A DNA stretch of 64,000 nucleotides, taken from positions 22,729,667-22,793,666 of the forward strand of contig OX424568.1 in NCBI GenBank assembly GCA_949152475.1, read 5' to 3'. This stretch comes from Terebella lapidaria. Its lineage: Eukaryota; Annelida; Polychaeta; Terebellida; Terebellidae. Below, piece after piece: positions 46,430 to 58,922 of the stretch (positions are counted from its first letter, which is position 1; every line of letters begins with the position of its first letter). Position numbers and translations under genes: made by a program. The notes beneath the pieces are model-generated. The model worked only from the letters and a program-made list of their open reading frames with translations. It ran no database searches and was not told the origin of the DNA.

Positions 46430-47320
46430 GAGATTTCGCAACAGTGTGCCTCGCACTAAGCAGTTTTTTGACATTAGAGCGTTGACATTAGAGCGAAGCC
46501 CCCAACTCCCTACATGTCTATGTGCTGACTTTTTCATGGAGATTTCATGCCAAGCTATCGACGTCCGTTTTGGCATGTGAGCGTTTAGACACCTACTTCA
46601 AATGAGACTTTTCTTCGTCCTTGACATAAAATCTCTCGAGTCGATGGCAAACTTTGAATATTCCACAGATGTTTATTGCATAAATAAACATTTTTATTAT
46701 TGCATGTTTATTGCAGGCGTATCTGTTTCAATGAGTTAAGAATAAAAGCTCATTATGAATATGAATGTAGTAGGCCTATGCTTTCATCATAATATACGAG
46801 GATGAATTGGAATCATGTGGGGGAGTATATGGTAGCAATTTTTTGAGTGGGGGGGGGGAGGGGTAAAATTTATTAGGACACATTCAGCTGTTGATGATGT
46901 GCTCGAGCTCTAATGTCGACTCTCGCAGTTAGCTGCATTTTCTTATTTTCCATGGAATTGTACTATTCTTGGTATTAAATATGTGTATTATGGTACTTTC
47001 TAATTCTAAAACAGTTCCACAGATTTAATAATACCAATACTTACATCTTTCTCCATATTTCTCACCTATTGAGATCCCTCCATATCCATCTTTGATACCA
47101 TCATGTATGTTAACAATCTGTTCTCTACCTGATTATATTAATTACGTTCCTTTTGATGCCTAGAGAGTAGAGGCCATAATAAAATGTGTATATCTTGCAC
47201 ATATTTGTTTCATTCTTTGTTTATATGAATTGGGCAACTTTTGCGCTAAGGTATATATGTAAAATTCATTGTAAATACTGTTAAATGCACATGTGATACC
47301 TATAATGACAATCTGAGTGG
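46430..47320. other. No recognised feature
   Basis: AT-rich sequence with a short G run at 46847-46863. GATTTCGCAACAGTGTGCCT at 46430-46449 recurs near 50905. No gene or clear element is seen. Confidence 0.4.
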
Positions 47321-47334
47321 GATCATTTGACCAA

Positions 47335-47560
47335 AATACCCTCCGTATAGAAAATATTACTCAGAAGTCCATTAACCAAAATTTTATTTGTAAGAAAAGT
47401 TTCCCGCGTACAGAAAATTATTGTTGAAAATCCATAGAATAAATATTTAATTGTAAAAAAAAAATTCTCCGTATAGAAATTTTTGGGCAAAATTCCATAG
47501 ATGAAAAATTTTACCTTCTCCATATAAAAAATTTTGCGAAAAAATCCAAACACCAACTTT
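47335..47560. repeat. Degenerate tandem repeat, about 62-66 bp unit
   Basis: Starts marked by CTCCGTATAGAAA at 47341, CCCGCGTACAGAAA at 47403, CTCCGTATAGAAA at 47467 and CTCCATATAAAAA at 47518, each followed by a CCATAGA-type block. About 3.5 diverged units. Confidence 0.7.
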
Positions 47561-47709
47561 ACAATTTGGTGTGGCCTTAATGACTAACATAAAAAAAATT
47601 CAACGACGCCCATGACTATTAATTTTTTTTTACACAATAAAAGAATACTAAAGAATACTAGCCCAATACTAGTTGAACAACTTAATCAGATTCTAGTTGA
47701 ACAACTTAA

Positions 47710-48189
47710 TTATTGTCCGATGTACATGTTTTGAATATTTGCACCAGCGAAACTGATATAGAATGACTTTGGATGATATTGAAAATCTGATGAGTTATTT
47801 ACATTGCTGGATTGGTCCATGGCCACCAAAACTTGGTCTGGAATGTCAATGGACCACATGTCATTCTCCTTTTGGAAGGACATTTCACCACGATCCAGAT
47901 CCTTCGCGGTGATGCCTGGACCTTGAAACGACGACAGAGCTTGTGCTAGGCTGCTCGGATGCAGAGCTGGAGCTTGTGTGCCGATGCCTGAAGACTGAAC
48001 TGGAGCTTGTGCTAGGCTGCTTGGATGCAGAGATGGAGCTTGTGTGCAAATGCCCGAAGACTGAACTGGAGTTTGTGCTAGGCTGCTTGGATGCAGAGAT
48101 GGAGCTTGTGTGCCCATGCGCGAAGACTGAACTGGAGTTTGTGCTAGGCTGCTTGGATGCAGAGATGGAGCTTGTGTGCAAATGCCCAA
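47710..48189 (-). CDS. Open frame with 22-aa tandem repeats; possible exon, function unknown
   Basis: On the minus strand the frame reads four units of about 22 aa (APSLHPSSLAQTPVQSS type) and then a non-repetitive end with MSFQKENDMWSIDIPDQVLV and a stop at 47710. The DNA unit is 66 bp (GTGCTAGG at 47943, 48009, 48075 and 48141), a multiple of three, so the repeat is open in three frames at once. Coding is therefore not proven. The unique C-terminal stretch of about 70 aa, still open, is the only support. No family was recognised. A minisatellite with no gene is at least as likely. Confidence 0.25.
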   Translation of the reverse strand: MGICTQAPSLHPSSLAQTPVQSSRMGTQAPSLHPSSLAQTPVQSSGICTQAPSLHPSSLAQAPVQSSGIGTQAPALHPSSLAQALSSFQGPGITAKDLDRGEMSFQKENDMWSIDIPDQVLVAMDQSSNVNNSSDFQYHPKSFYISFAGANIQNMYIGQ

Positions 48190-48240
48190 AACTGAACTGG
48201 AGCTTGTGCGAGGCTGCTTGGATACTGGGATGGAGCTTGT
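47936..48240. repeat. 66-bp minisatellite, about 4.5 copies
   Basis: Marker GTGCTAGGCTGC recurs at exact 66-bp spacing from 47943 to 48141, then once more as GTGCGAGG after 65 bp (48206). Units differ at a few positions only. Confidence 0.95.
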
Positions 48241-48440
48241 GCAAAGATTTTGCTTGTAGATTTTTCTTGGAAGTGGGTATCTAGGGTAGAGTTCTCTACT
48301 TCATACTGTGTGATTTTTTTGTGATTTCAGAACTGATTATTTGTTGATCTTCTTCATCTTGGTCTGTGTATTGAACCAGTCCTTGAACGGTCTTGTGTTC
48401 AGTAAGTTTTATTATATCAGTGTCAGGAATACCTGGTTTT

Positions 48441-50872
48441 TAGGTTACCGTACCTTTGGTCCGCTAACCTATTGGCATGGCGTTGCGTCCGGCGTCCGGC
48501 GTCGGCGTCAGCGTCGTCCACATTTTTATCTTTTTTGTTTACGGACCAATCTTTCTGAAATTATGCACAAAAATAATTCAAGAAGGAGGTATTTTTTAGT
48601 TTTTTGATTTTCGCAATTTTTTCAAAATGGCGGCCGTTTTTGTCGAAAATCGGCCAATTTTGGACTTTGGCGGCCATTTTCTCAAAATCTGTTCAGTAAC
48701 TGTTTTTCTTTTTGATACATAACACTCCTCATATGTACTCCTATGATGTCTATAAATTTCGTCGCGCTTGAATCGCTCGAAGTGGGCCATTTTGGCCCAA
48801 ACTCGGCCCAAATGGGACTTTCCCATGTTAAATTATCCTATGCTTTATAATGGGACACATTAAGCCTAATATCTCACTTAATATTGAGATTAGAGACTAG
48901 GAATCAATTGTGGACATATAGGAAATGATATATGCTGAATATTCTCGTGACCTTGAATTTGACCTCTGACCTTGGTTTCAAGGTCATAGCGGCCGTTCTC
49001 GTCGAAAATGGCTAATTTTGGACTTTGATGGTCGTTTTCTCAAAATCTGTTCAGTAACTTTTTTTCTTATTGATGCATAACACTCCTCATATGTAGTTCT
49101 GTGACATGTATAAATTTCGTTGCGCTTGAATCACTCGAAGTGGGCCATTTTGGGCCCAAACTCGGCCCAGATGTGACTTTCCCATGTTAAATTTTCCCAT
49201 GCTTTATAATGGGACACATCAAGCCTAATATCTCACTTAATATTGAGATTAGAGACTAGGAATCAATTGTGGACATATAGGAAATGATATATGCTGAATA
49301 TTCTCGTGACCTTGAATTTGACATTTGACCTCATTTTCAAGGTCACAGGACAAAATGGCTAATATCTCGCTTATTATCGACTTTACAGCTTAGAAATCAA
49401 TTGTGAACATATAGGAAATGATATATGCTGAATATTCTCATGACCTTGAATTTGACCTTTGACCTCATTTTCAAAGTCACAGGACAAAATGGCTAATATC
49501 TCGCTTATTATCGACTTTACAGCTTAGGAATCCATTGTGAACATATAGGAAATGACAGATGCTGAATATTCTCGTGACCTTGAATTTGACCTTTGGCCTT
49601 ATTTTCAAGGTCACAAGACAAAATGGCTAATATCTCGCTTATTATCGACTTTACAGCTTAGGAATCAATTGTGAACATATAGGAAATGATATATGCTGAA
49701 TATTCTCGTGACCGTGAATTTGACCTTTGACCTCATTTTCAAGGTCACAGGACAAAATGGCCAATATCTTGCTTATTGGCGACTTTGCAGCTTAGGAATC
49801 AATTGTGAACATATTGGAAATGATATATGCTGAATATTCTAGTGACCTTGAATTTGACCCTTGACCTAAATTTCAAGGTTAGTCATTTTATTTTCAAGGT
49901 CAGAATACAAAATGGCTTATATCTCGCTTATTATCAAATTTACAGCTTAGGGGTCCATAGTGAACATATAGGAAATGATGTATGCTGAATATTTTGGTGA
50001 TCTAGAATTTGACCTTTGCTCTCATTTTCAAGGTCAGAGAACAAAATGGCTAATATGTCGCTTATTATCATCTTTACATCTGCCCCTGATGACGCCAGTG
50101 TGTCTTTGGATAAACTATTTGGTCGGGCTTTGTTTCTATTGCAAAATGTTGTATTTTACCTTTCTTATTGGTATCATCAAAATTTGATTGTATTGGTGGT
50201 AATAGATTGATACTTACATTTATACCACTGAGTCGGTGTCACTGCTGGCGGACGTTAAATCTGTCCCCGAGGATACCATCAACTCAGTAGCCTTCGGGCT
50301 TGTGATTGGGTACTTTTGTACTTGTCATGTATCTATTCCATGGGGTTTGATTCGGATTTCTAAATTATTTTCATAGGTTGTTGGCCATGTTGGGCAGTTG
50401 TATACTAATTCCATCTGGTGTACAGTAGAAACAACTACATGTAACACATTGTCTGCCCCTGAAGACGCCAGTGTGTCTTTGGATAAACTATTTGGTCGGG
50501 CTTTGTTTGTTTCTATTGCAAAATGTAGTATTTTACGTTTCTTATTGGCATCATCAAAATCTGATTGTATTGGTGGTAATAGATTGATACTTACATTTAC
50601 AGCATAGGAATCAATTGCGAATATAGAGGAATGATATATACTGAATATTTTCATAACCTTGAACTTGAACTTTGACCTCATTTTCAAGGTCACATCACAG
50701 AATGGCTAATGTCTCACTTATTATCGACTTTACAGCTTAGGAATTTATTGTGGACATACTAGAAGTGATATATTTGTTGAAAATTTCATGGCCTTGAATT
50801 TATCAGTGACTTTATTTTCAAGGTCACTGGACAAAAGGCTAATATCTAAAATGTATATTGTCCGGTAACCTT
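48441..50872 (+). mobile_element. Long copy of array-bearing element E2 (134-bp tandem repeat)
   Basis: Left end TAGGTTACCGTACC (48441) and right end TTGTCCGGTAACCT (to 50872) are inverted matches. The head has CTAACCTATTGGCATGGCG. A segment of about 359 bp is duplicated in tandem (48620-49320; marker ATCTCACTTA at 48871 and 49230). Then a 134-bp monomer is repeated (CAAAATGGC at 49351, 49485, 49619, 49753, 49908 and 50042), each with TGACCTTGAATTTGACC. The array is broken by the E3 insertion and resumes at 50602. No coding capacity is visible. Confidence 0.75.
50079..50595 (+). mobile_element. E3 element inserted in the E2 array
   Basis: The 517-bp insert is flanked by TTTACA on both sides (50073-50078 and 50596-50601), which matches the uninterrupted monomer (GACTTTACAGC). 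Its two ends are a direct repeat of about 150 bp (TCTGCCCCTGATGACGCCAG at 50079; TCTGCCCCTGAAGACGCCAG at 50451). The same unit occurs in reverse near 58220-58760 and as a fragment at 40165. Class unknown. Confidence 0.75.
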
Positions 50873-51977
50873 TCTAAGCCCTTGGGCTAATTTTTTAAAA
50901 GAGATTTCGCAACAGTGTTCCTCGCACTGTGGTATGTTTTCCTGCCCTCCAAGTTTGCAGCTGTAGCTATGTTTTTCAGCAGATTTCCAATTTTGTTCAC
51001 ACCCATAGACTGCTTCTTGTACCATATGTCTCACTGTGGATTGTGATTTATCGTGAGATGGAACTTTGAATCAGGATCAGTGGTTGGTCAATGTGATTGG
51101 TAAATCTTATAAATCTCAACTGGACACATATGATTCCCTGCACAAAAAGAACATTTAAAAATTGAACTCCAGACTCGATCTGATATAATATCTATGATAT
51201 TGATCATGGTATGCATCATGATGAAATCATGTAATCATAATTAGTAACACTTATGCCTACTAGTACTAGTATGTATTTCACTCAAGGTCAAGGTTACAGA
51301 CAAGGTCAAAAGCGAAAAGTTGCAATAGCTCTGCTTATATTCATTATTAATTTCCATCAATTTTGTATTTTTCTATTGTCAATTCCACATCACTTGCTAT
51401 CTGTGAATTTGGTTTATGGGTGACAACTCAGCAAGTATTGGAACCATCAGACAGCAATGGAAACCATCGGAAAACCCACGCAGTCAGAAAATGGAACGAA
51501 AACAAATGTAGTAATATTCCTGATCCAAAACAGGGAAAATTACGTACTGACATAAAGCATAAGCATACCAAGTGAGCAATGACTCGGCAGTAGAGCCAAA
51601 AGTGATACCCAGCTAATTGGATGTACATTGTGGTGATGTGTGTATTTTCAAATCACAGAGGCGTAGACACCATATAATTATTGGTCTGGCCCTCGCGACA
51701 CAGAACATATCGGTCTGGGGGTTCGGGGCGCCGTAAGCCCCCGAGAAAAAAAATAAAAAAATGAGTAACTGCTGATTTCTAGACATTTTCACAGCTGGTA
51801 TCTTTTTTTGCATTCTCGAAGTCACGTTGAATATGCATAAAAAACTTCATGGCAAATTATACTTTTTTTGACACATAATAGACTTCTAATCCCCCAGCAT
51901 GCAATTAGCAAAAGATTATAGAATAGAAGGTTGACACAAAAAATAGCCCTGTTACAGTATTGGGCATGCAAACTAGT

Positions 51978-52463
51978 ATGGACTAGTTCATGAAATTTCC
52001 CGCTAAATTCTACCGAGCGTTCCCGAAAAGATCAGGCAGCCGACCAATGACTGCTGCGCACAGATTTTGAACCGAAAGTGTCAACGACGGTAATCACTTC
52101 GATTTCATCTGCATCAAGTACCCACCACACATTTTAAATTCTCGGCCGTTATGACTGTGTAAACCACAAATAGACAGTCTACACGTCATTCTGTTGTTAT
52201 ATCTCAAGTTTAGTTGAGTTTACTGAAAATAATCGCCGGCTCGCACGACATTGCACTTTTCAACCGGCAAATATCACGCGCAAAACTTATAACCACGTCC
52301 GTGAGTTTACTGATTCCCGCATGTGTTTACATACACTTTGGGTTTTCCCGTATGTGGTTACACTTGTTGCTTCGGGCAACGCGAGCGGCTGTGATTGGTC
52401 CGTTTGAAACTAGAGATTTCCTAAGATTAGCTCATGGCTGGAAAATTCTGTGAACTAGTCCAT
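51978..52463. mobile_element. About 0.49-kb element with inverted ends
   Basis: Left ATGGACTAGTTCATGAAATT and right (inverted) ATGGACTAGTTCACAGAATT. It is more GC- and CpG-rich than its surroundings. It lies inside the stretch present only in duplication copy 1. No coding sequence; non-autonomous DNA transposon likely. Confidence 0.75.
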
Positions 52464-53850
52464 TTCCGAAAGGAGGGGACAGATGGGTGGACTAAGGCCA
52501 CACAACACCAATGATATCGCGTCATATGCGTTACAGAGAACTCCCTATTTTGAAAACGGGGGATGCCCTCGATCCACCGCAGAATGGTGGGGGATAATTT
52601 GCTATGGTTGGTTGTTGACCCGAGCTGGTTGGCATTGCACACGAACAGTTTCAAGACCACAGCACGCACAGAACGGCTCGGACGACGAACGATATATATG
52701 GGTTGTCAGGCATGAAAACCAGTCGTTTTAAGGGAGTACCCTCAGAATTCGAGCTGTAGCGAAAAATCCAATTTATCAACATATATTTTCCTGACTAGAG
52801 TGAGATGAGGAAATGAAATGGCTAGCTTTGTATATAAGCTGCTAAGGTTCATCTTGTTCTGGGACGGAGCTATGAAGACTTGAATTTGGGTTTTTATCAT
52901 TGTTTTGTATGGTCGAAGGAATTAGTGAAATCTGTCCCTAACGAATGCAACAGGCGTGCCAGAAACCAACGACTTCTAGATGCTCTGTGGTGAAATAAGA
53001 AGCTCTCAGAGCTGGAAAATGTGTACACTTTATTATTATCTCAAGCAGACACTTTTTTCTTATCAAACTTTCAAATTAATAATATTTTCATATTCATTAT
53101 ACTGAAAAATATCTATCAAAATAATATTCACTGCTAGATTCTCAACATAATAACAAGTGTGATGATTTTCTATTGCCATATACACTATACTCAACCCGTT
53201 TCTGTGCATATGCTTCTTATATTCATAATCTGCCGTTGATGTTTATGAATTCAATAGCCTTTCTCCAATTAAAAATATACAATTATTTCCAGGTTGATAA
53301 TAATTGGCATGTATTTCTCCACGTGAATATACAGGTAGGCCTATGTCAATCATAGGCTAATGCCCATTCTGACATCATCAGTGGCATGAAGAACAACAAA
53401 AAAATAGTTAGAAGATACTTCACCCGTTCACTCAATATGTCCCAGCTTGTCTTATTTTCCAACTTGATTTCGCACTTTGTAATTCAATTGACAGAAGAAT
53501 TAAGTTGTTGTTGTTAGATTAATACAACTAGCAGGCGTGGGCTCTGGGCTCGTCTATGGCCCCAGAAACCAACTTACCTCTCGATGCTCGGTATCGAATT
53601 TTGAGGCTCTCAGAACTCGAAATGTGAAGAAATATGAAGTAATTCCATGAAGGTGCCAAATGAAGACCCCCCCCCCCCCCCCTCAAAATCCACATTGCTA
53701 CACTTAGGTTATACCCAGAAGAAATAAGTAATACTACTCCAATATTGTCAATAGTGATTACTTGTTTATTATTCATGAACTAATGAAATATGTAAAAGAA
53801 ATGTCCAAATTATATGTCCAGGTATGGCCGGAGTGGTGTCTACGCCACTG
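52464..53850. other. Copy-1-specific sequence, nothing recognised
   Basis: No gene or clear repeat apart from a C run at about 53669-53684. GTGCCTTGGT-type landmarks of the duplication are absent here. Confidence 0.4.
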
Positions 53851-55284
53851 ATTTGACTCAAATCCCGCCGACACGCCAAAGTTCATGTCAATCGGTGATA
53901 GTCACGAAAAATTTGCTCCATTCGACGAAACTATTCGTCAGAGTTTTCCCCCATGAAATTCCCAGAGAGCGTTAAGGAAGTTTCCCCTGTGGGGCGATAA
54001 TTACGAATAGTTCAATATCAGGAACGAATTCATGTGTTGATAACTGTGACGATCAACTTCACCCTCAAATACAGTCTAACATAATTGGTCGGATAAATGT
54101 TTTAGTTGAATATAATGTTCAAATAACAACGCATATATTGGGGCTGTTTTGTGGACAATGGTGGTGGTAGGGATCGCCAATTCCTGCCGATATCAGTAGT
54201 GGTGTGTGTCAAACTACTGAATAATATTTCTTGGAAATTACATGAACAATGACGTTAAAAAATAATAATTAACGTCACCGGACATTGACATTCATTACGG
54301 GGTATTTTATCAAAAGTTTCTTATATACACAGCAGAATTAATTATGCGTATATTCTTCATATTTCTAGACCATGTCAGTTATGAAAAAAATCCATCTACA
54401 TTGGACACGGAACCTATTTCATTCAAACGTTTCCTGCATATTGATCTCATATGAAAATCATGTTCTCTGGCTCAGATTTCATTATTCAAAAAAATCCTGC
54501 GGTGTTGTAATTGTTTTTTTTATGGAAGTGAGCATCCAAGCAATATCACCTATTTATGGCAAATGGATAATCCATTTTTATTGCAGTCCTTTGCAGTCAT
54601 TTAGACTGGGCAAAAATGGCACTAATAATTAAGCTATTGTCATGGTTTTTCATCCGTGTCGTCCATTTAAAATGACAATCGGTATGAGGAAACATGCGGT
54701 AATTTCCATTCATATCATACTATTGGCAGGTGATATTTGTGGTGACACTACTAGTGCGATCCCTTCAGTCTCTAATTTAGTCTCAAAACTCAAAATTAAG
54801 TGAGATACAGGCAATACTGTTGTGCAATTGTTAAGTAGAATGTGCGGCAAAAAGGACTCACAATAGACAACAGTTCCTGGATATAGCAAATTAAGATGAG
54901 AGCGTTATATGATGTTTAATGAGACTTGAATTTCGTCTTAAGTGCTCCAGAAATTCTCCCCAGTTTACACGGATTAGCGCCATGAACACTGAACCGAATA
55001 GTTCTCGAAAGTATGCAAAATACTAGTTACTTTTCACACACGTGAACACGTCTATCATCTACTTATGAAGGTACATATGATAAATATATGATATCCATAT
55101 ACATCATAACACACTCGTCAATTTTCCTCCCACGTGGGACCATGATTACGATCGCTGTAAAACGATGTTCATTCCGATTGCATTCGGTGCAACCACTGTC
55201 CGGAACTGGAATTGCGTCGATAAAGCGGAACTAGTATGTCGTTCCGTGATACGATAATACGGCCGATGGCCGCCCAATTAGGCA

Positions 55285-55675
55285 CAATGTGTCCCATTAT
55301 AAAGCATAGGAGAATTTACATGGGAAAGTCCCATTTGGGACCCTTTGACAAAATGAAAATGGCCACCACACGCAGACGGATGATTCAAAGGTAACTAAAC
55401 TTATACACATCACAAAGGTTTACGAGGAGAATCTTTTGAAACAAAAGTTTTAAAACTGTCTGAACAGTTTTTGAGAAAATGGCCGCCAAAGTCAGAAATT
55501 GATGCCACCCATTTTGATACCTCCCCCCTTCCCCCATCTTGAAATATTTTTAGGTATTTTTGTGCAAAATTTCAAAGATAAAAATGTGGACGGATGCCAA
55601 CGCGGACGAAAGGACGATGGACACAACGCCATGCCAATAGATTATCAGGCCATAGGTCTGGTGATCTAAAAATCA
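55285..55675 (-). repeat. E2 head fragment, reverse orientation (duplication copy 1)
   Basis: Reading the minus strand gives CACAGG-flanked TTTTTAGATCACC, ATTGGCATGGCGTTGTGTCC and CCACATTTTTATCTTTG, ending with the CCTATGCTTTATAATGGGAC block, matching 48441-48860. The partner copy is 61480-61925. Confidence 0.65.
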
Positions 55676-56710
55676 CAGGTTAACCAGCGACTCTGTGTGC
55701 GATATGTACATGGACACAGGCATGGACAATTCTTATTCACCATGGAAAGAAAACTAAATGTCCCAATTTACACAAAAATGGGGCTTAGTTGCACAATGAT
55801 CACATCGCCGACAGTGACAAAAACAATCACACCATAGCATGTCATCAAAGGTAACTTCTTGTCCTGGTAGTGACTATTTTCAAACTGACAAGTTGCAAAC
55901 TGTTGCAAAAGTACCAAGAATAATTATGATAACTCAATTATATGCATCATTTCGAGAGTAAATTGATTTTGTATTGGTGATGGTGGAGAGGTGCATTATC
56001 ACAACGCAACATGTTTCACTGCTGTCACTTCGAGATGTGTATGTCCTGTATAATTGTCTTGTCATTTGTTCTGGTGTAATTGTGAATGAAATACCGCATA
56101 GATCGGGTGGTGTTGAATTTACTGGCCAGCTGAAGAGCCTGAAATTGAGATAAGCCACGACAGCTTCATGTAATCATGGGTTCTTTAATACAAACGTGCG
56201 TTAGAAAAGCACTTGCGCAGCGGACACGCTATTAGAGACCAGACGAGATGTGAACTGGATTTGCCACTACCCACTTCCCACCATATAAGTGCAGAGAAAT
56301 GCATAAATTATTTTGAAGGATAGTGCCTTGTGTGCATACATGACTCCACACCGGTATGCATTGTATCATACTGGTATCCATCTTCCAGATAGTTTGATGA
56401 AGGGGTGACCTACAATACTTTGTTTAAAATTGAATGTTATCGACTGTCTTTAGTTTAATTGGATCCCAATGCATGGCGCGTTTTTATATGGTAACATGTG
56501 TAGAAACGAAGTGTCTTCCACGGCTATTTGCATGGATTTATGTACATAATGTCCAATTTCCTTTAGCCAACCTCTATGGCTAAATTATTGCCGGTATGTA
56601 TCGTGAGCCGTGACACCTTGTCCTATCCCCAGACCCGGTGATTGGGGCACAATCTCCGGCATAAAGGAGCACGACTGTGCCGAACGTGTTTAATACCTTG
56701 CTTCATACAG

Positions 56711-56870
56711 GAAACACCGCGATGATCTACGTGATACTATGTGACAAGAAGATGAGAAACGTGATCAACGTCTTCCTGTCCGACCTGGCGGTGTCGCATC
56801 ACTGCATTGTTTCATGTGCTGGCAAACATATCTAAAGTTGTACGTACTATCTTGTTCCTCAAAGCACTTA
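56711..56870 (+). pseudogene. Decayed copy of neuropeptide-type GPCR exon 2 (copy 1)
   Basis: An intact acceptor (TTCATACAG, 56702-56710) leads into GNTAMIYVILCDKKMRNVIN and VFLSDLAVS, clearly related to exon 2 of the receptor at 5928-6088 (GNITVIYVILCHKKMRNVTN). After SHHC a 5-bp deletion relative to the 63.6-kb copy breaks the frame. D2.50 is replaced by His, and the GT donor is lost. No exon 1 or exon 3 copy is nearby. A broken, solitary exon. Confidence 0.85.
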
Positions 56871-57000
56871 CTGATCGATAGATGCGTACACCACTAGAAT
56901 TCAATTGGAGCCTAAGACCTTGTATAAAGTTTGCATGTGATTTTTCGGAAACTTTCCATGTTCCATGTCCAACCCTATTGATTCCTTGTCATCTGTCAGA

Positions 57001-57429
57001 TGATCTTTGACTCGGGGCACAACAGGTGTTTCAATGGGTCGTCCTTTAGATCAGACACCATTATTTCCTTTCAGTATTATCCTGAAAATGTACATCAATT
57101 TATACTGAATCCTGAATCGTGTCAGAAAGTGTCAGAAATAGTTTGTTGGAAGAAATTGGGTTTTTCCCGGAACAATATTTTGGAAATAGAGAGAATGGGG
57201 GGGGGGGGTGTGGACGCGACAGTTCATTTTAGTTATGTGCCCGTTTTTAATTTATGGCAATATAGTGATGTAATCGTGTTAGATTCACATTCTTCAGATT
57301 GAATATTGTATTTAAAAACGGCTTAAAATATATACTTGTAGCAGATTTATTTGATATATAAAGCATATCTCTTCGGACATCATGTTGATATTATGTCATG
57401 GCTCAGCTGTTTGTATGAACTTAGCCATC
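57001..57429. other. No recognised feature
   Basis: Contains a G run at about 57196-57207. An open frame of about 100 codons exists but shows no recognisable domain. Confidence 0.4.
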
Positions 57430-58015
57430 TATTTCCAAAAATGAGATCAAAGAAGATTAGCTTGCGTGACCCCATCACTTCCTTGAAAGGATGTTGCAAG
57501 ACACATCATGTCCAGTTCATTCAACCTGGAAATGTCATTAATTTTGATTAGATTGAATGTGCCATACTCCAGTGGAAAATTGTGCTAGTTCAGCGACATA
57601 TATTTTGCACCATCTGCTTTGCAGAGATGATCGTATTGTTTCACGTCGTGCTGATGAACACCACGATTTGAATGGTCTGGTAGAATTTGCATGCACGTAA
57701 ACCATTCTCGATGAAGCCTGTGACAATTTCACACTTATTCAAACTTCCAGAAGTGCCATAAATCGAATTCAGTACAATATCTTACATTTTTCAATGGAAC
57801 ATATGCAGTGGACACCTAAACATATACACCTTACACCGCCATTGACGGAGTTATCGTTCAAATGAGACGTCATTCGCCAGCACCATGATTACAGCATGTA
57901 TTGGTTTATGGTAATAAACGTGCATGGACATGAAACCAATACCAAGTACGACTATACAGTAATACAATATATGTTGTGTCATTGTAATGAAACTCCCAAT
58001 TGAGTTTTTCGTGTT
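57430..58015 (+). repeat. Distant partial copy of module M
   Basis: GAAGATTAGCTTGCGTGACC (57450), GAAATGTCATTAATTTTGAT and GTATTGTTTCACGTCGTGCT (57632), followed by the ATTGACGGAGTTATC landmark (57841), match the module M middle segments at 10450-10680 and 30610-30830. Confidence 0.55.
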
Positions 58016-58219
58016 GTAACTAGCATGTTCTCAAAATTATATGTTGGAATATACCAGCATTTGATATTGGAGTTATCACCCCCCCCCCCCCCGATACTAA
58101 CGCCATTGTGGAAGTTGTGACGTCAATTCCATGTTCGGGTCTGGGTTCCGCATTGGCACCAGACGATTGAATCTTGCAGCTATTTGTCTCCTAATATCAC
58201 AACGGTATGACTTCACTTG

Positions 58220-58760
58220 ACCTTTTCTTGTTTTGGTGAATTTATGTAAGTGTCAATCAATTCGCACCAATACAGTCAGATTTTGATGATGTCAATGACG
58301 AACGTAAAATACAACATTTTGCAATAGAAAACAAAGCCCGACCAAATACGTGACCTTTTCCTTGTTTTGGTGAGATTCATGTAAGTACCAATCGATTAGG
58401 TACAATACAGTCAGATTTTGATGATGCCAATAACAAACGTAAAATACAACATTTTGTAATATGGCGTCACCAGGGGCAGACAGTGTGTTAATTGTAGGTG
58501 TTTCTACTGTACACCTGACGGATTTAGTATACAACTGCCCAACAACCTATGAACATAATTTAGAAATCTGAAACAAGTATATATATGACAAGTACAAAAG
58601 TACCTAATCACCAGTCAGAAGGATTGTTGGTGATCATATGTCACTTTAACGTGAAACTAAAATCTGAAAAATCTGAAACAAGTATATATATGACAAGTAC
58701 ATAAGTACCTAATCACAAGCCAGAAGGATTGCTGGTAATTATGTGTCACTTTAACGACAA
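58220..58760 (-). mobile_element. E3 copy, reverse orientation, with local tandem duplication
   Basis: The reverse complement of 50080-50610 is recognisable: TCAGATTTTGATGATG...CGTAAAATACAACATTTTG appears twice (58270 and 58408), and GGGGCAGACAGTGTG at 58472 marks an internal end. 58562-58660 is followed by a tandem second copy (58663-58757; marker CTGAAACAAGTATATATATG). Confidence 0.7.
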
Positions 58761-58780
58761 TATTACACTGCCTGTCTGTC

Positions 58781-58922
58781 AAATTTCACTCGATCTCAAA
58801 CGCCAAAGGAAATGGCAACGAAAGTAAAATACCTCGAAGATGTTGGGAGTCGTTGTGTTCATACAGAGTGAATATTTCCTGGCTATGACCATGACTAATG
58901 GAGTTTGAGATCGAGTGAAATC
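58781..58922. mobile_element. Small inverted-repeat element
   Basis: ATTTCACTCGATCTCAAAC (58783-58801) and its exact complement GTTTGAGATCGAGTGAAAT (58904-58922) bound a 140-bp unit. Probably a MITE. Confidence 0.65.

Larger units (their letters stand above)
51330..57000 (+). repeat. Right-hand segmental duplication, copy 1
   Basis: 51410-51640 matches 59340-59400 and 60410-60580 (ACAACTCAGCAAGTATTG; TGACATAAAG; AATGACTCGGCAGTAG). 53860-57000 matches 60590-63990, including CATCCAAGCAAT (54532 and 60748), a reverse E2 head (55290-55675), the TTAGAGACCAGACGAG block and the GPCR exon 2 relic. Copy 1 has about 2.2 kb between 51640 and 53860 that copy 2 lacks. Confidence 0.8.

Noticed and set aside
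52214-52731. Two plus-strand open frames of about 80 codons
   Set aside because: They overlap or adjoin a GC-rich inverted-repeat element, show no domain or splice context, and GC-rich sequence gives long frames by chance.
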